Shown: one piece after another, positions 7,460-15,739 of the stretch
Layout: each line of letters begins with the position of its first letter
How positions within the stretch are numbered: the first letter of the stretch is position 1
Assembly: GCA_016792845.1 (NCBI GenBank)
Contig: JAEUKH010000029.1
Coordinates: 372,001-436,000 of the forward strand
DNA from: Myxococcales bacterium
Lineage (GTDB): Bacteria > Myxococcota_A > Polyangia > Polyangiales > Ga0077539
DNA: 64,000 nucleotides
Direction: 5' to 3'
Position numbers and translations under genes: made by a program
The notes under the pieces: model-generated
Databases searched by the model: none
Seen by the model: only the letters and a program-made list of their open reading frames with translations
What the model was told of the DNA's origin: nothing

Positions 7460-9667
7460 ATGGCGACTCGTTCTCGTTTTTCATTACGGTCTGTGGCCAC
7501 ATGGTCGAGCCTCTTGCTGGCCGCGTGTTCTGAGAACGCGACGGTGGTCGGGGGGCCCGTCGACGCAGGGGCCGACGTGACCGCGTCGACCGACCTAGGC
7601 CAAGACGCGGGGCTCCTCGACAGCGGCCCCGAAGACGCCGGTGCGCTCGACGCCGGTGCGCTCGACGCCGGTGCGCCCGACACCGGCCCCGTACGCTGTA
7701 TGAGCGCAGCCGACTGCGTCGGAGATGCCCGGGGCCCGAGCTGCGACACCGCGAGCGGCGCGTGCGTCGCGTGTACGCCTACAGACGACCGCTGCCCCGC
7801 GGGCCAATACTGCACGGGCACGAACGCTTGCAGCGCCGGGTGTCGCAACGACGAGGCCTGCGCCTCCGGAGGCGACGCGGGTCAGGTCAGCGCGGGCCGC
7901 TGCGACCCGAGCTCGCGCCAGTGCGTGGCCTGCGTCACCGACGCCCACTGCGCGCCCGGCACGCTCTGCGTCGGCAACCTCTGCGTCGCAGGGTGCAACC
8001 CCGAGCGACCCTGCGGCGCGGGCCTCACCTGCTGCGACGGGGCCTGTGTTGACACTCAGTCAAATGTCGCCTCCTGCGGCGCGTGCGGCGCCCGCTGCGC
8101 GCTCGACAACGGCGTCGCGGCGTGTCGCAACGGCACCTGCGCCGTCGCGATGTGCACCGCGCCCTTCGGCGACTGCGACAACATGCTCAGCAACGGCTGT
8201 GAAACCAACACCTTGACCAGCATCGCGCACTGCGGCGGCTGCAACATGGCTTGCCCCTCGCGGCCCAACACCGCGGCGTCGTGCGCGGCGGGCACCTGCC
8301 AGTACAGCTGCGCGCCCGGCTTCGCCGACTGCGACAACGACCCCACGAACGGGTGCGAGGTTGACACCCAGTCAAGCAATTCGCACTGCGGCGCGTGCGG
8401 TCGGGTGTGCGACCCTCCGAACGGCGTGGCGGCGTGTGCGATGGGGCAGTGCGCGATCGCGCGGTGCGCCGCGGGCTTCGGCGATTGCGACAGCAACGCC
8501 ACCAACGGGTGCGAGACCGACACCCGCACCAGCGTGTCAAACTGCGGGGCCTGCGGGCAGGTCTGTGCGGGCGCTGCGAACGCGGCTCCGGTGTGTGTGA
8601 GCGCGATGTGCGCGATCACTTGCACCGCCGGGTTCGCAGACTGTGATGGTAACGCGGCCAACGGGTGTGAGGCCGACACGCGGGTCAGCGCGAGCCACTG
8701 CGGCGGCTGCGGCCGCGCGTGTTCGGCGGCCAACACGACCCTGGCGTGCATGAGCTCGGCCTGCGCCGTGACGGCGTGCGCGACAGGCTTCGCAGACTGT
8801 GATGCGATGGCCGGCAACGGGTGCGAGAGCAACACGCAGACGAGCGTTCAGCACTGCGGCGGGTGCGGCCGCGCGTGCGCGGCGCGGGCCGGGTCGGTGG
8901 CGAGCTGCGCCGCGGGGGCGTGTCAGTACGTCTGCGCCGCGGGCTTCAACGACTGTGACGGCGTGGCCGAGAACGGCTGCGAGACCCAAGGGGCGTGCGT
9001 CTACGCGTCGTGCAACGCCGTGCCGAGGAGCTTCGCGTCGGGGGTCTACACCCTGAACAACAGCGGCGGCGCGTGGCAGGCGTATTGTGACATGAGCACC
9101 GACGGCGGCGGCTGGACCCTCGTGCTCAAGGTGAACGGCGCTTCGACCGCGCTTCAGTACGACAGCGCCCTCTGGACGAACACGGCCTTGCTCAACCCGA
9201 CGGCCACCAACACGGCGGTGGGTGATGCGAAATTTCAAGGCTTCAACGGGCAATCGTTCAGCGCCTTCCGGGTGCTCATGCGCGACGGCGGCGTCGATCG
9301 GACCGCGGTGGTCACCCTCGCCGCAAGCTCGATGCTGTCGCTGTTTCAGGGGCCCGCCCGCGCCACCGCGCTGGGCCGCAGCGGCTGGACGCGCCTCGTC
9401 GCCTCTCCCTCGCTGCAACCCAACTGCAACGCCGAAGGCTTCAACCAGGCCGTCGGCGGCTACCGACGGGTGCGTCTCGGCATTCTCACCAACCAAGAGA
9501 ACGACTGCGGCTCGCCCGACTCGGGGCTCGGGCTCGGCTTCGGCAACGACTCGAACGGGTGTGTGACCGCACCCTTCGCCGCCACCTCGGCGGGCAACGT
9601 GAGCACCTGCGGCGGCGACAACGGCGACCGCAACACCCAAGCCTTCGGCATGCTCTTCATTCGTTGA
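7460..9667 (+). CDS. Cys-rich repeat lipoprotein with fibrinogen-like head (paralogue)
   Basis: 735 residues. The signal peptide ends in lipobox LLAAC. It continues with an Asp/Ala/Gly linker (repeated ALDAGA), the same Dickkopf-like block as the gene before, and about seven Cys-rich units, two or so more than its neighbour. The C-terminal head of about 220 residues carries the fibrinogen signature (YCDMSTDGGGWTLVLK) and ends in GMLFIR; this head is clearly different from that of the 5317 gene. ATG 7460 follows CGGAG by 9 bp. A stem-loop terminator follows at 9684. Same stalk with a different head suggests domain shuffling. Likely surface exposed; the ligand is unknown. Confidence 0.86.
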   Translation: MATRSRFSLRSVATWSSLLLAACSENATVVGGPVDAGADVTASTDLGQDAGLLDSGPEDAGALDAGALDAGAPDTGPVRCMSAADCVGDARGPSCDTASGACVACTPTDDRCPAGQYCTGTNACSAGCRNDEACASGGDAGQVSAGRCDPSSRQCVACVTDAHCAPGTLCVGNLCVAGCNPERPCGAGLTCCDGACVDTQSNVASCGACGARCALDNGVAACRNGTCAVAMCTAPFGDCDNMLSNGCETNTLTSIAHCGGCNMACPSRPNTAASCAAGTCQYSCAPGFADCDNDPTNGCEVDTQSSNSHCGACGRVCDPPNGVAACAMGQCAIARCAAGFGDCDSNATNGCETDTRTSVSNCGACGQVCAGAANAAPVCVSAMCAITCTAGFADCDGNAANGCEADTRVSASHCGGCGRACSAANTTLACMSSACAVTACATGFADCDAMAGNGCESNTQTSVQHCGGCGRACAARAGSVASCAAGACQYVCAAGFNDCDGVAENGCETQGACVYASCNAVPRSFASGVYTLNNSGGAWQAYCDMSTDGGGWTLVLKVNGASTALQYDSALWTNTALLNPTATNTAVGDAKFQGFNGQSFSAFRVLMRDGGVDRTAVVTLAASSMLSLFQGPARATALGRSGWTRLVASPSLQPNCNAEGFNQAVGGYRRVRLGILTNQENDCGSPDSGLGLGFGNDSNGCVTAPFAATSAGNVSTCGGDNGDRNTQAFGMLFIR
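7733..8553 (+). repeat. Stalk duplication, copy 2 (pairs with 5590-6410)
   Basis: Second copy of the near-identical segment described at 5590-6410, same orientation, 2143 bases apart. Beyond about 8553 the two genes diverge quickly into different repeat units and heads. Confidence 0.85.
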
Positions 9668-9683
9668 AGCATTGACCCCAATG

Positions 9684-9714
9684 GCGGCCTCGCGCAGCCC
9701 GCGGGGCCGTTGTT
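9684..9714 (+). terminator. Intrinsic terminator after lipoprotein pair
   Basis: A 9-bp stem (CGGCCTCGC at 9684-9692 with GCGGGGCCG at 9700-9708, one G-T wobble) and a 7-base loop are followed by TTGTTT. It lies 17 bp after the stop of the 7460 gene, in the correct orientation. Confidence 0.6.
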
Positions 9715-9840
9715 TCATCGCGCGAAGCCTCACCCGAGACGGGGCTCCGCGAGGGGCCGCACCCTGCGGTGACAATGCCCGCGGGCTGCGGCGTGGCCGG
9801 GCCTTCCATTCTGAGAGCCGAGTCGGTAGCGTCTCGCGTC

Positions 9841-11529
9841 ATGAAGACTTCTTCGCAGATGCGCTGGTGGCTCGGCGCGGTGATGCTTTCGGGCGTCGCG
9901 GGATGCTCAGACAGCCCCGCGCCCGCGCCGTTGCGCGATGCCGCGTCAGACCAGGGTGTCTCGGGCGACCAGGGCGCAGACGCGGGCGGCGCTGACGTGG
10001 TCACGGGCCTCGACGTCTTCGTCTCTGATGCGCCCGCGGGCGACGGCTCTGGGATCGACGTTGTTCCCGGCGATGCGAACCCTGTCGATGCGGGCAGCGT
10101 TGATGCGGGCAGCGTTGATGCGGGCAGCGTTGATGCGGGCGGGCCCGTCGACAGCGGCCCCGCGGACGTGGGCTCAGACCAGCCGATGCCCCAAGACGCG
10201 GGCTTCGATGTGGGCTTCGATGTGGGCTTTGACGTGGGCTTCGATGTTGGCTTTGACCTCGGCCAAGACAGCGGCCAGGTCGACGCGGGGCAGCGATGCC
10301 AGAGCGATCAGCAGTGCGCGTCGAGCCTCACGGGCCCTGCATGTGACACCGTCACGGGGCGTTGCGTGCAGTGTGTGCCGGGCGACATGCGATGCCCGGC
10401 GGGGCAGTACTGCACTGAAAACAATGTCTGCACCGAGGGGTGTCAGAACGACATGACCTGTCAGGCGTTGATCGCCGATGGAGGCATGGGCAACGCCTTC
10501 TGCGAGATCAACATGCGGCGCTGCGTGCGCTGTCTCGTCGACTCGCATTGCCCACAAGGCAATATCTGTCAGGGCAATCAGTGCGTCACCGGGTGTAGCA
10601 GCACGAACCCTTGTCCGAGCGGGCAGGGCTGCTGCGAGGGCACCTGTCAGGTCACCTCGACCGACCCGGCCAACTGCGGCGGGTGCGGCGTGCGGTGCAT
10701 GATCCCCAATGCGGTGGCGGTCTGCTCAAACGGCATGTGCAGCGCGGGCTCGTGCATCGCGCCCTTCGCGAGCTGCGACAACGACCCCATGAACGGCTGC
10801 GAGGTCGACACGCGCAGCAACGCCAACCACTGCGGTCGCTGCGGCAGCGCGTGCGGCGAAGGCAACCTCTGCCGCGTCGGGCGCTGCGAGCCCGATGGCG
10901 TCGCGCTCTTCTACCCGATGGACGCCGACGGCCAGGAGTTCAGCGACATGGTCGCGAGCTTGATGCCCATGGGCACCCTCAACGCCGCGAGCGATCGCTT
11001 CAACACGCCCCGAAGCGCCGTGACCTTCAACGGGAGCAGCTTCTTCCAAGGGATGCCCAACCCGCGGCTCCCGGTGGGCAACCAAGAGCGTACGGTCTCG
11101 GTATGGATCCGCACCACCGCGAACGTGGGCGCAGACCCCGCGGCCTCGATCGTCAATTGGGGTAGCACCGAGCAGGGGCGCCGTTTCGGGTTGTTGATTC
11201 AAAACAACGCGGTTTACTTTGTCGGCGAGCAGCGCGACCTCGCGACCAACCGTCTCGTCAACGACGGGCGGTGGCACATGCTCGCGGCGAGCTACGACGG
11301 CACCACCGTCAGGGTCTACGTCGACGGCGCCGAGGCCGCGAGCCAGGCCATGATGCTCGACACGGGCATCCCGCAGCTGGTGGTGGGGCGGGCGGTGCTC
11401 GACCATTACCCGGGCCGCCCGGTGCCCGAGTTCTTCACGGGTGACATCGACGAGGTGCGCGTCTACCGCAGCGTGCTCTCGGCCTCGCAGATTCAGCTCT
11501 TGTACCGCGCCGGCGGGTTCGGCTCGTGA
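9841..11529 (+). CDS. Cys-rich lipoprotein with LamG-like head
   Basis: 562 residues. The signal peptide ends in lipobox GVAGC. A long Asp-rich linker contains two tandem repeats (SVDAG and FDVG units), then a Cys-rich block related to the two genes before it (CPAGQYCTENNVC, NCGGCGVRC, HCGRCGSAC). The last ~200 residues form a laminin-G/concanavalin-like jelly roll: FYPMDADG at its start, VSVWIRT, the paired strands WHMLAASYDGTTVRVYVDG, and GDIDEVRVYRSVLSASQIQ at the end. Such domains bind glycans or proteins. ATG 9841 gives the signal peptide its normal length. The stop overlaps the next start (TGATG). Likely a cell-surface recognition protein, by architecture. Confidence 0.85.
   Translation: MKTSSQMRWWLGAVMLSGVAGCSDSPAPAPLRDAASDQGVSGDQGADAGGADVVTGLDVFVSDAPAGDGSGIDVVPGDANPVDAGSVDAGSVDAGSVDAGGPVDSGPADVGSDQPMPQDAGFDVGFDVGFDVGFDVGFDLGQDSGQVDAGQRCQSDQQCASSLTGPACDTVTGRCVQCVPGDMRCPAGQYCTENNVCTEGCQNDMTCQALIADGGMGNAFCEINMRRCVRCLVDSHCPQGNICQGNQCVTGCSSTNPCPSGQGCCEGTCQVTSTDPANCGGCGVRCMIPNAVAVCSNGMCSAGSCIAPFASCDNDPMNGCEVDTRSNANHCGRCGSACGEGNLCRVGRCEPDGVALFYPMDADGQEFSDMVASLMPMGTLNAASDRFNTPRSAVTFNGSSFFQGMPNPRLPVGNQERTVSVWIRTTANVGADPAASIVNWGSTEQGRRFGLLIQNNAVYFVGEQRDLATNRLVNDGRWHMLAASYDGTTVRVYVDGAEAASQAMMLDTGIPQLVVGRAVLDHYPGRPVPEFFTGDIDEVRVYRSVLSASQIQLLYRAGGFGS
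10087..10143 (+). repeat. 15-bp tandem repeat (SVDAG linker)
   Basis: The 15-bp unit GATGCGGGCAGCGTT is repeated three times and starts a fourth copy, encoding Asp-Ala-Gly-Ser-Val in the linker of the LamG-head lipoprotein. The copies are identical, so length variation between strains is likely. Confidence 0.8.
10201..10260 (+). repeat. 12-bp tandem repeat (FDVG linker)
   Basis: Five 12-bp units encode Phe-Asp-Val-Gly, the last one ending Phe-Asp-Leu-Gly. The copies differ only at silent positions (TTC/TTT, GAT/GAC), so the linker has been kept at the protein level. Confidence 0.8.
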
Positions 11530-12023
11530 TGGGCACCGAGATCGAGCGAAAATTCATCGTCGATCTCGGCGCCGTCGCGGCGACCGCGTTGACCCAAGGG
11601 CACGCGATGGTGCAGGGCTATCTCTCGCGCGCGCCGACGGTGCGCGTGCGCGTCGCGACCCCCGCCGAGGGGCCTCCCAAGGCGTGGCTCACCGTCAAGG
11701 GCCCGGGCACCCTCGCGCGGGCCGAGTTCGAGTACGAAATCCCGGTCGACGACGCGAAGGCCATGATGCCGCTCTGCAACGCGGTGATCACCAAGGTGCG
11801 CCACCACCTCCGCGTCGGCGCCCATGTGTGGGACGTCGACGTCTACGACGGGCGGTACCGCGGTCTCGTCGTCGGCGAGATCGAGCTCGACGCCGTCGAC
11901 ACGCCCTTCGAGCGCCCCGCCTGGGTGCGCGAAGAGGTCACCGACGACCCGCGCTACTCAAACGCGGCGCTCGCCCTCGCGGCGACGGTCTCGGTGCGCG
12001 AGGGGCGGCTCGACGCGGGCTGA
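11529..12023 (+). CDS. CYTH domain protein (triphosphate tunnel fold)
   Basis: 164 residues that begin with the family hallmark EIERKF (residues 4-9), followed by alternating charged strands (VRVRVA, WLTVKGPG, EFEYEI, WDVDVYDG, GEIELDAV) typical of the triphosphate-tunnel barrel. CYTH proteins bind triphosphates with divalent metal and act as inorganic triphosphatase, thiamine triphosphatase or class IV adenylyl cyclase. EIERKF and the short length fit the small bacterial triphosphatase group. ATG 11529 overlaps the preceding stop by one base, so it is probably co-translated with the LamG lipoprotein. The exact substrate is not determined. Confidence 0.88.
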   Translation: MGTEIERKFIVDLGAVAATALTQGHAMVQGYLSRAPTVRVRVATPAEGPPKAWLTVKGPGTLARAEFEYEIPVDDAKAMMPLCNAVITKVRHHLRVGAHVWDVDVYDGRYRGLVVGEIELDAVDTPFERPAWVREEVTDDPRYSNAALALAATVSVREGRLDAG

Positions 12024-12223
12024 GCGCGGGCCGTCGATTCTCACAAACGATTGATTCTAAAGGTTGATCGAGGCTGTGACGCTTGCGCAGGGGTCGAGGC
12101 GACGATGCCCCATTGACCCGAGGGCGAAGTCGTGTAGGTTCGCGCGCCTTTCGGGGCACCCGCGGCTGCGTCAGTGTGACTGCGGCGCGCGTCGGTGCCT
12201 GAGCCGCGAAGGGTCACAGGGCC
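12024..12223. other. Intergenic region before HAD gene
   Basis: 200 bp without a credible gene. It holds the candidate promoter listed at 12113-12140. Confidence 0.5.
12113..12140 (+). promoter_or_regulatory. Candidate housekeeping promoter of HAD gene
   Basis: TTGACC at 12113-12118, a 16-bp spacer and TAGGTT at 12135-12140, 84 bp before the ATG at 12224. The -35 box is strong and the -10 box keeps only TA and the last T, as in the other candidates in this window. Confidence 0.4.
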
Positions 12224-12931
12224 ATGTCTGAAGTACTTCGATCGATCCTCGACACCATTCAGAGCACCCAAGACACCCGTCCGGTGGTGGTGTTTGACCT
12301 CGACGGTACGCTCTACGACAACCGCCCGCGCACGCTCCGCATCGCGCACGCCTACGCGGCGAATCTGGGCGAGGCAGAGCGCGTCGACGCCGAGAAGATC
12401 TTGGCGCTGACGGTGGCCGATTTGAAGTATCGCCTCGACGACTCGATGCGCCCTTCGGGCATCTCAGAGCCGGTCATCAAGGGCGCGCAGGCCCATTGGT
12501 TCAAGCGCTTCTTCACCGACGCGGCGTGCGCTGACGACGTGCCCGTTCGGTGGGCGGTTCGCTTCGTGCGTGCGTGTTACGAGCGCGGCGCCACGGTGGT
12601 CTATCTGACCGGGCGAGACATCCCGAACATGCTCGTGGGCACGGTGCGCACGCTCCGCGATGACGGCTTCCCCATCGGGGTGCCCGGGGTCGAGCTGATC
12701 TTGAAGCCGACCTTTGAAGAGAATGACACCGCGTTCAAGCAAGGCGTGCTCAGCCGCATCGGCGCCCTCGGGCGCGTGGTGGCGACCTTCGAGAACGAGC
12801 CCGGCAACGCCAACATGTTCGCGCGCTTCTGGCCTGAGGCCCACACCGTGCTGCTCAAGACCTCGTTCGCCCCGGGCGCTCCGGCGGCCGACGAGGGGGT
12901 GGTCTGGGTAGACGATTTTCGCTTCGCTTGA
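12224..12931 (+). CDS. HAD-family hydrolase
   Basis: 235 residues of the haloacid dehalogenase fold. Motif I is FDLDGTLYD with the nucleophile and acid at D25 and D27. Motif II is VVYLTGRD in the middle, a Lys in the LKPTF/ALGRVV area may serve motif III, and ENEPGN plus WVDDFRF provide acidic residues near the end. The cap region is helical, and the TGRD wording is typical of phosphatases acting on small phosphorylated metabolites. It stands just before the phosphonate-type transporter and has its own likely promoter. The substrate is unknown. Confidence 0.85.
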   Translation: MSEVLRSILDTIQSTQDTRPVVVFDLDGTLYDNRPRTLRIAHAYAANLGEAERVDAEKILALTVADLKYRLDDSMRPSGISEPVIKGAQAHWFKRFFTDAACADDVPVRWAVRFVRACYERGATVVYLTGRDIPNMLVGTVRTLRDDGFPIGVPGVELILKPTFEENDTAFKQGVLSRIGALGRVVATFENEPGNANMFARFWPEAHTVLLKTSFAPGAPAADEGVVWVDDFRFA

Positions 12932-13028
12932 AGGGTTTCTTTGCGAGACTCGGGCGCGTGTCATTCGCCGCTGACTGGCGCCTTCGCGCGGGGCCCTCAC
13001 CACGACGCTGTCTCTCCCGGGGGCGCCC

Positions 13029-13802
13029 TTGAGCGCCCGGCTCACGCTCCGCGACCTCACCCGGCGCTGGCCCGATGGCACCCTGGGCATCGACCTCAGC
13101 GGCCAAAGCCTGGTCTTCGAGCCGGGTGAGATGACAGCCATCCTCGGGCCTTCGGGGGCCGGCAAGAGCACCCTCTTGCGCTGCGCCTCGCGGCTCATCG
13201 AGCCCAGCACCGGCGAGGTCACCCTCGGCGAGCTCGCGCTGACGTGCCTCAAGGGCCGCGCCCTGAGCCGCGCGCGCGGCCAGATCGGCTTTGTTTTTCA
13301 GCAGTTTAACCTCGTGCGCTCGTACTCGGCGCTCGACAACGTGCTCGTGGCGCGGGCGCGTCACGTCTCGTGGGCGCGCGGGCTTCTGGGCCTCTGGCGC
13401 GAGGTCGACGTGGCCCTCGCGCGACGCTGCCTCGATGAAGTGGGGCTTGCCGAGAAGCACCAGAGCCTCGCCCGCGAGCTCTCGGGTGGCCAACAGCAGC
13501 GCGTGGCCGTGGCCCGCGCCTTCGCCCAGGAGCCGCAGGCGATCTTCGCCGATGAGCCCACCGCGAGCCTCGACCCGCAGCTCTCGGCCACGGTCTTGGG
13601 GCTCTTGCGTCGCTACGGGCAGCGCGAGAGCGTGCCCGTTCTCATCAATGTTCACACCATCGAACATGCGAGAAGGTACTGCGATCGTGTCATCGGGATG
13701 CGCGCCGGCCGCGTCGTCTTTGACGGGCCCTCGTCGACGCTGAGCGACGCCGCGGTCAATGAGATCTACGGCCGTCAGGCCGAAGAGGGGGCCGCCCTGT
13801 GA
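13029..13802 (+). CDS. phnC: Phosphonate/phosphite-type ABC transporter ATPase
   Basis: 257 residues. Walker A GPSGAGKS at 40-47, Q-loop VFQQFNLV near 91, signature LSGGQQQ at 151-157, Walker B AIFADE at 171-176 and H-loop H209. The end ([23 protein letters not shown], read in pieces) closely follows PhnC. The long helical insert after [10 protein letters not shown] is also seen in PhnC. It starts with TTG at 13029, the only start that keeps the N-terminal strand. GTGA at 13799-13802 couples it to the fused PhnD-PhnE gene, so the two form one uptake system for phosphonate, phosphite or a related oxyanion. The gene symbol reflects family, not a proven substrate. Confidence 0.85.
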   Translation: MSARLTLRDLTRRWPDGTLGIDLSGQSLVFEPGEMTAILGPSGAGKSTLLRCASRLIEPSTGEVTLGELALTCLKGRALSRARGQIGFVFQQFNLVRSYSALDNVLVARARHVSWARGLLGLWREVDVALARRCLDEVGLAEKHQSLARELSGGQQQRVAVARAFAQEPQAIFADEPTASLDPQLSATVLGLLRRYGQRESVPVLINVHTIEHARRYCDRVIGMRAGRVVFDGPSSTLSDAAVNEIYGRQAEEGAAL

Positions 13803-15571
13803 GCCGGGTCGGGCGATGGGCGCTGTGGGCGCTGTGTCTGGTCTGGTGTGTGGCCCTGAGGGCCGAGGCGCAGCCGCAGGGGGTCGAGGCGCCAGAGGAG
13901 ATCCCGCGCGAGATTGTGTTGGGGTTCAACCCGGCTGAGAACGCGCAGACGCTCCAGCGTGCGGCCGACGCGCTGGCCGAGGCGCTGAGCGAGCGGGTGC
14001 ACCTGCCCGTGCGGGCCACGGTGACCCTTGATTACACCACCCTGGTCGAGGCGATGCGCTCAGAGCATGTGCACTTCGCCTGGTTGACCCCGTCACCGTT
14101 GGTGTTGGCCGAGCGGCTCTTCCCGGTGCGGGTGCTCTTGACCCAGGTGCGCCGCGGACAGCCCTCGTACTACTCGGCCCTGGTGGTGCAAGAAGGCTCG
14201 CGGTTTCAACGGGTTGAAGACCTTCAGGGGGCCAGCATCGCCTGGGTCGACCCGACCTCGACGAGCGGATACATCATCCCTCGGTACCTCTTGGCGCAGC
14301 GGGGATTTGACCCCTCAACCTTCTTCGCGCGGCAGCTCTTCGCGGGGCAACACGACGCCGCGGTGATCGCCGTTCAGCGCGGCCAGGTCGACGTCGCGGC
14401 GGTATGGGCCAACCCCCCCGCCGAGGGTGGCGGCGCGTGGACGCGCTACCTCGAACACCGACCTGGCCCCCGCCTGCGACCGCTGTTGATGTCGCCGCCG
14501 GTGCCGAGCGACGCCATCGCCACCAAGGCCACCTGGGCTCAATCGCACCCCCGGCTCGTGCGCAGCGTGAGCGAGGCGCTGGTCGCCATCGGGCAGAGCG
14601 CCGAGGGGCGCGGGCTCCTCCGTCGACTCAACGCGACCGACGGCTTCGTGCCCGCGGACACCGCGCACTATGAGCTCGTGCGACGGGCGTTTCAGTCGAA
14701 CCGTGAGTCGCACGCGCGGGCCCGCTCGGGGCGCTTCGAAGACCCCAAGACGGTCTACATTTTCAGCGCGTTGGTCTTGTTGGCGGCCGTGTTGGGGGCG
14801 GGCGCCATGCGTCGCTGGCCCGGGGCGCAGCGCGCGGCGGCGTGGTCGCTCTTCGGCGTCGCCCTCGTTTGGAGCGCCTCGGCGGCGCGCATCCCGGCCC
14901 ACGATTTCTGGCGCGGCTGGCGCGACATCGGTCACTTCCTTCGGGGCATGCTGCCGCCCGACACGGGGGTCGGTGCTGAGGTCTTCGAGGCGACGGTGCT
15001 GACGATCCGCCTCGCGTTGGTCGGCACGGTGGCGGCGATCCCCTTTGCGCTCCTGGTGGGGCTCTTGGCCGCTGAGAACGTGATGCCGCTCGCGATGGTG
15101 CGCCGCGGCGCGCGCTTCTTCTGCAATCTCGACCGTTCGATTGACCTGTTGATTGTGGGGTTGATCTTGGTGAGCGCCTACGGGCCTGGGGCCTTCCCCG
15201 GGGTTGGGGCCTTGGCGATTCACACGGTCGGCTCGTTGGGCAAGCAGTTCTACGAGACCTTGGAGACCCTCGACCCTGGGCCCGTCGAGGCGATGCGCGC
15301 GGTCGGATGCACCCAGACCCAAGTCGTGCGTTGGGGCGTGTGGCCCCAGTTTGCGCCTCACTTTGTGTCGCAGAGTCTCTTCCGTTTTGAGCTGAACGTG
15401 CGCGGCGCGGTGGTCTTGGGCCTCGTCGGGGCGCAGGGCATCGGCTTTCTCCTTCAGACCTACATGCGCGGGGCCGAGTACGCGAAGGTCACCGTCGTCA
15501 TTGCGGCCATCGTCGTGCTCGTGATGGCCCTCGACGCCATCAGCGCGCGTCTCCGCAAGAACGTCAGCTGA
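13799..15571 (+). CDS. Fused phosphonate-type binding protein and permease (PhnD-PhnE)
   Basis: 590 residues in one frame. Residues 1-24 form a signal peptide or anchor. Residues ~36-300 are a PhnD-type periplasmic binding domain (FAWLTPSPLVLAE, SIAWVDPTSTSGYIIPRYLL, DVAAVWANPP). From ~317 on, membrane helices form a PhnE-type permease, with the EAA loop EAMRAVGCTQTQVV and the family ending FELNVRGAVVLGLVGAQGIGFLL. PhnD and PhnE are normally separate proteins. Two extra hydrophobic segments link the halves, so the binding domain sits outside the membrane, tethered to its own channel. GTG start at 13799 overlaps the ATPase stop. One PhnC plus this fusion would make a complete importer. Confidence 0.87.
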   Translation: MSRVGRWALWALCLVWCVALRAEAQPQGVEAPEEIPREIVLGFNPAENAQTLQRAADALAEALSERVHLPVRATVTLDYTTLVEAMRSEHVHFAWLTPSPLVLAERLFPVRVLLTQVRRGQPSYYSALVVQEGSRFQRVEDLQGASIAWVDPTSTSGYIIPRYLLAQRGFDPSTFFARQLFAGQHDAAVIAVQRGQVDVAAVWANPPAEGGGAWTRYLEHRPGPRLRPLLMSPPVPSDAIATKATWAQSHPRLVRSVSEALVAIGQSAEGRGLLRRLNATDGFVPADTAHYELVRRAFQSNRESHARARSGRFEDPKTVYIFSALVLLAAVLGAGAMRRWPGAQRAAAWSLFGVALVWSASAARIPAHDFWRGWRDIGHFLRGMLPPDTGVGAEVFEATVLTIRLALVGTVAAIPFALLVGLLAAENVMPLAMVRRGARFFCNLDRSIDLLIVGLILVSAYGPGAFPGVGALAIHTVGSLGKQFYETLETLDPGPVEAMRAVGCTQTQVVRWGVWPQFAPHFVSQSLFRFELNVRGAVVLGLVGAQGIGFLLQTYMRGAEYAKVTVVIAAIVVLVMALDAISARLRKNVS

Positions 15572-15739
15572 GCCCCGACAGAGCTCTGCCTGAAACAGCT
15601 CCTTCGATTCACGCTCGGGTACTGATCGTTTGACCAGGTATTGCGCCTCGGGCAGAGTGGCGCTTGAGGCGACGATGGCGTGTGGTGCAAACCCTTGCGG
15701 CGGGGCATGTTCGCAGCGGGCTGAGGGGGCGTAGCGGCT

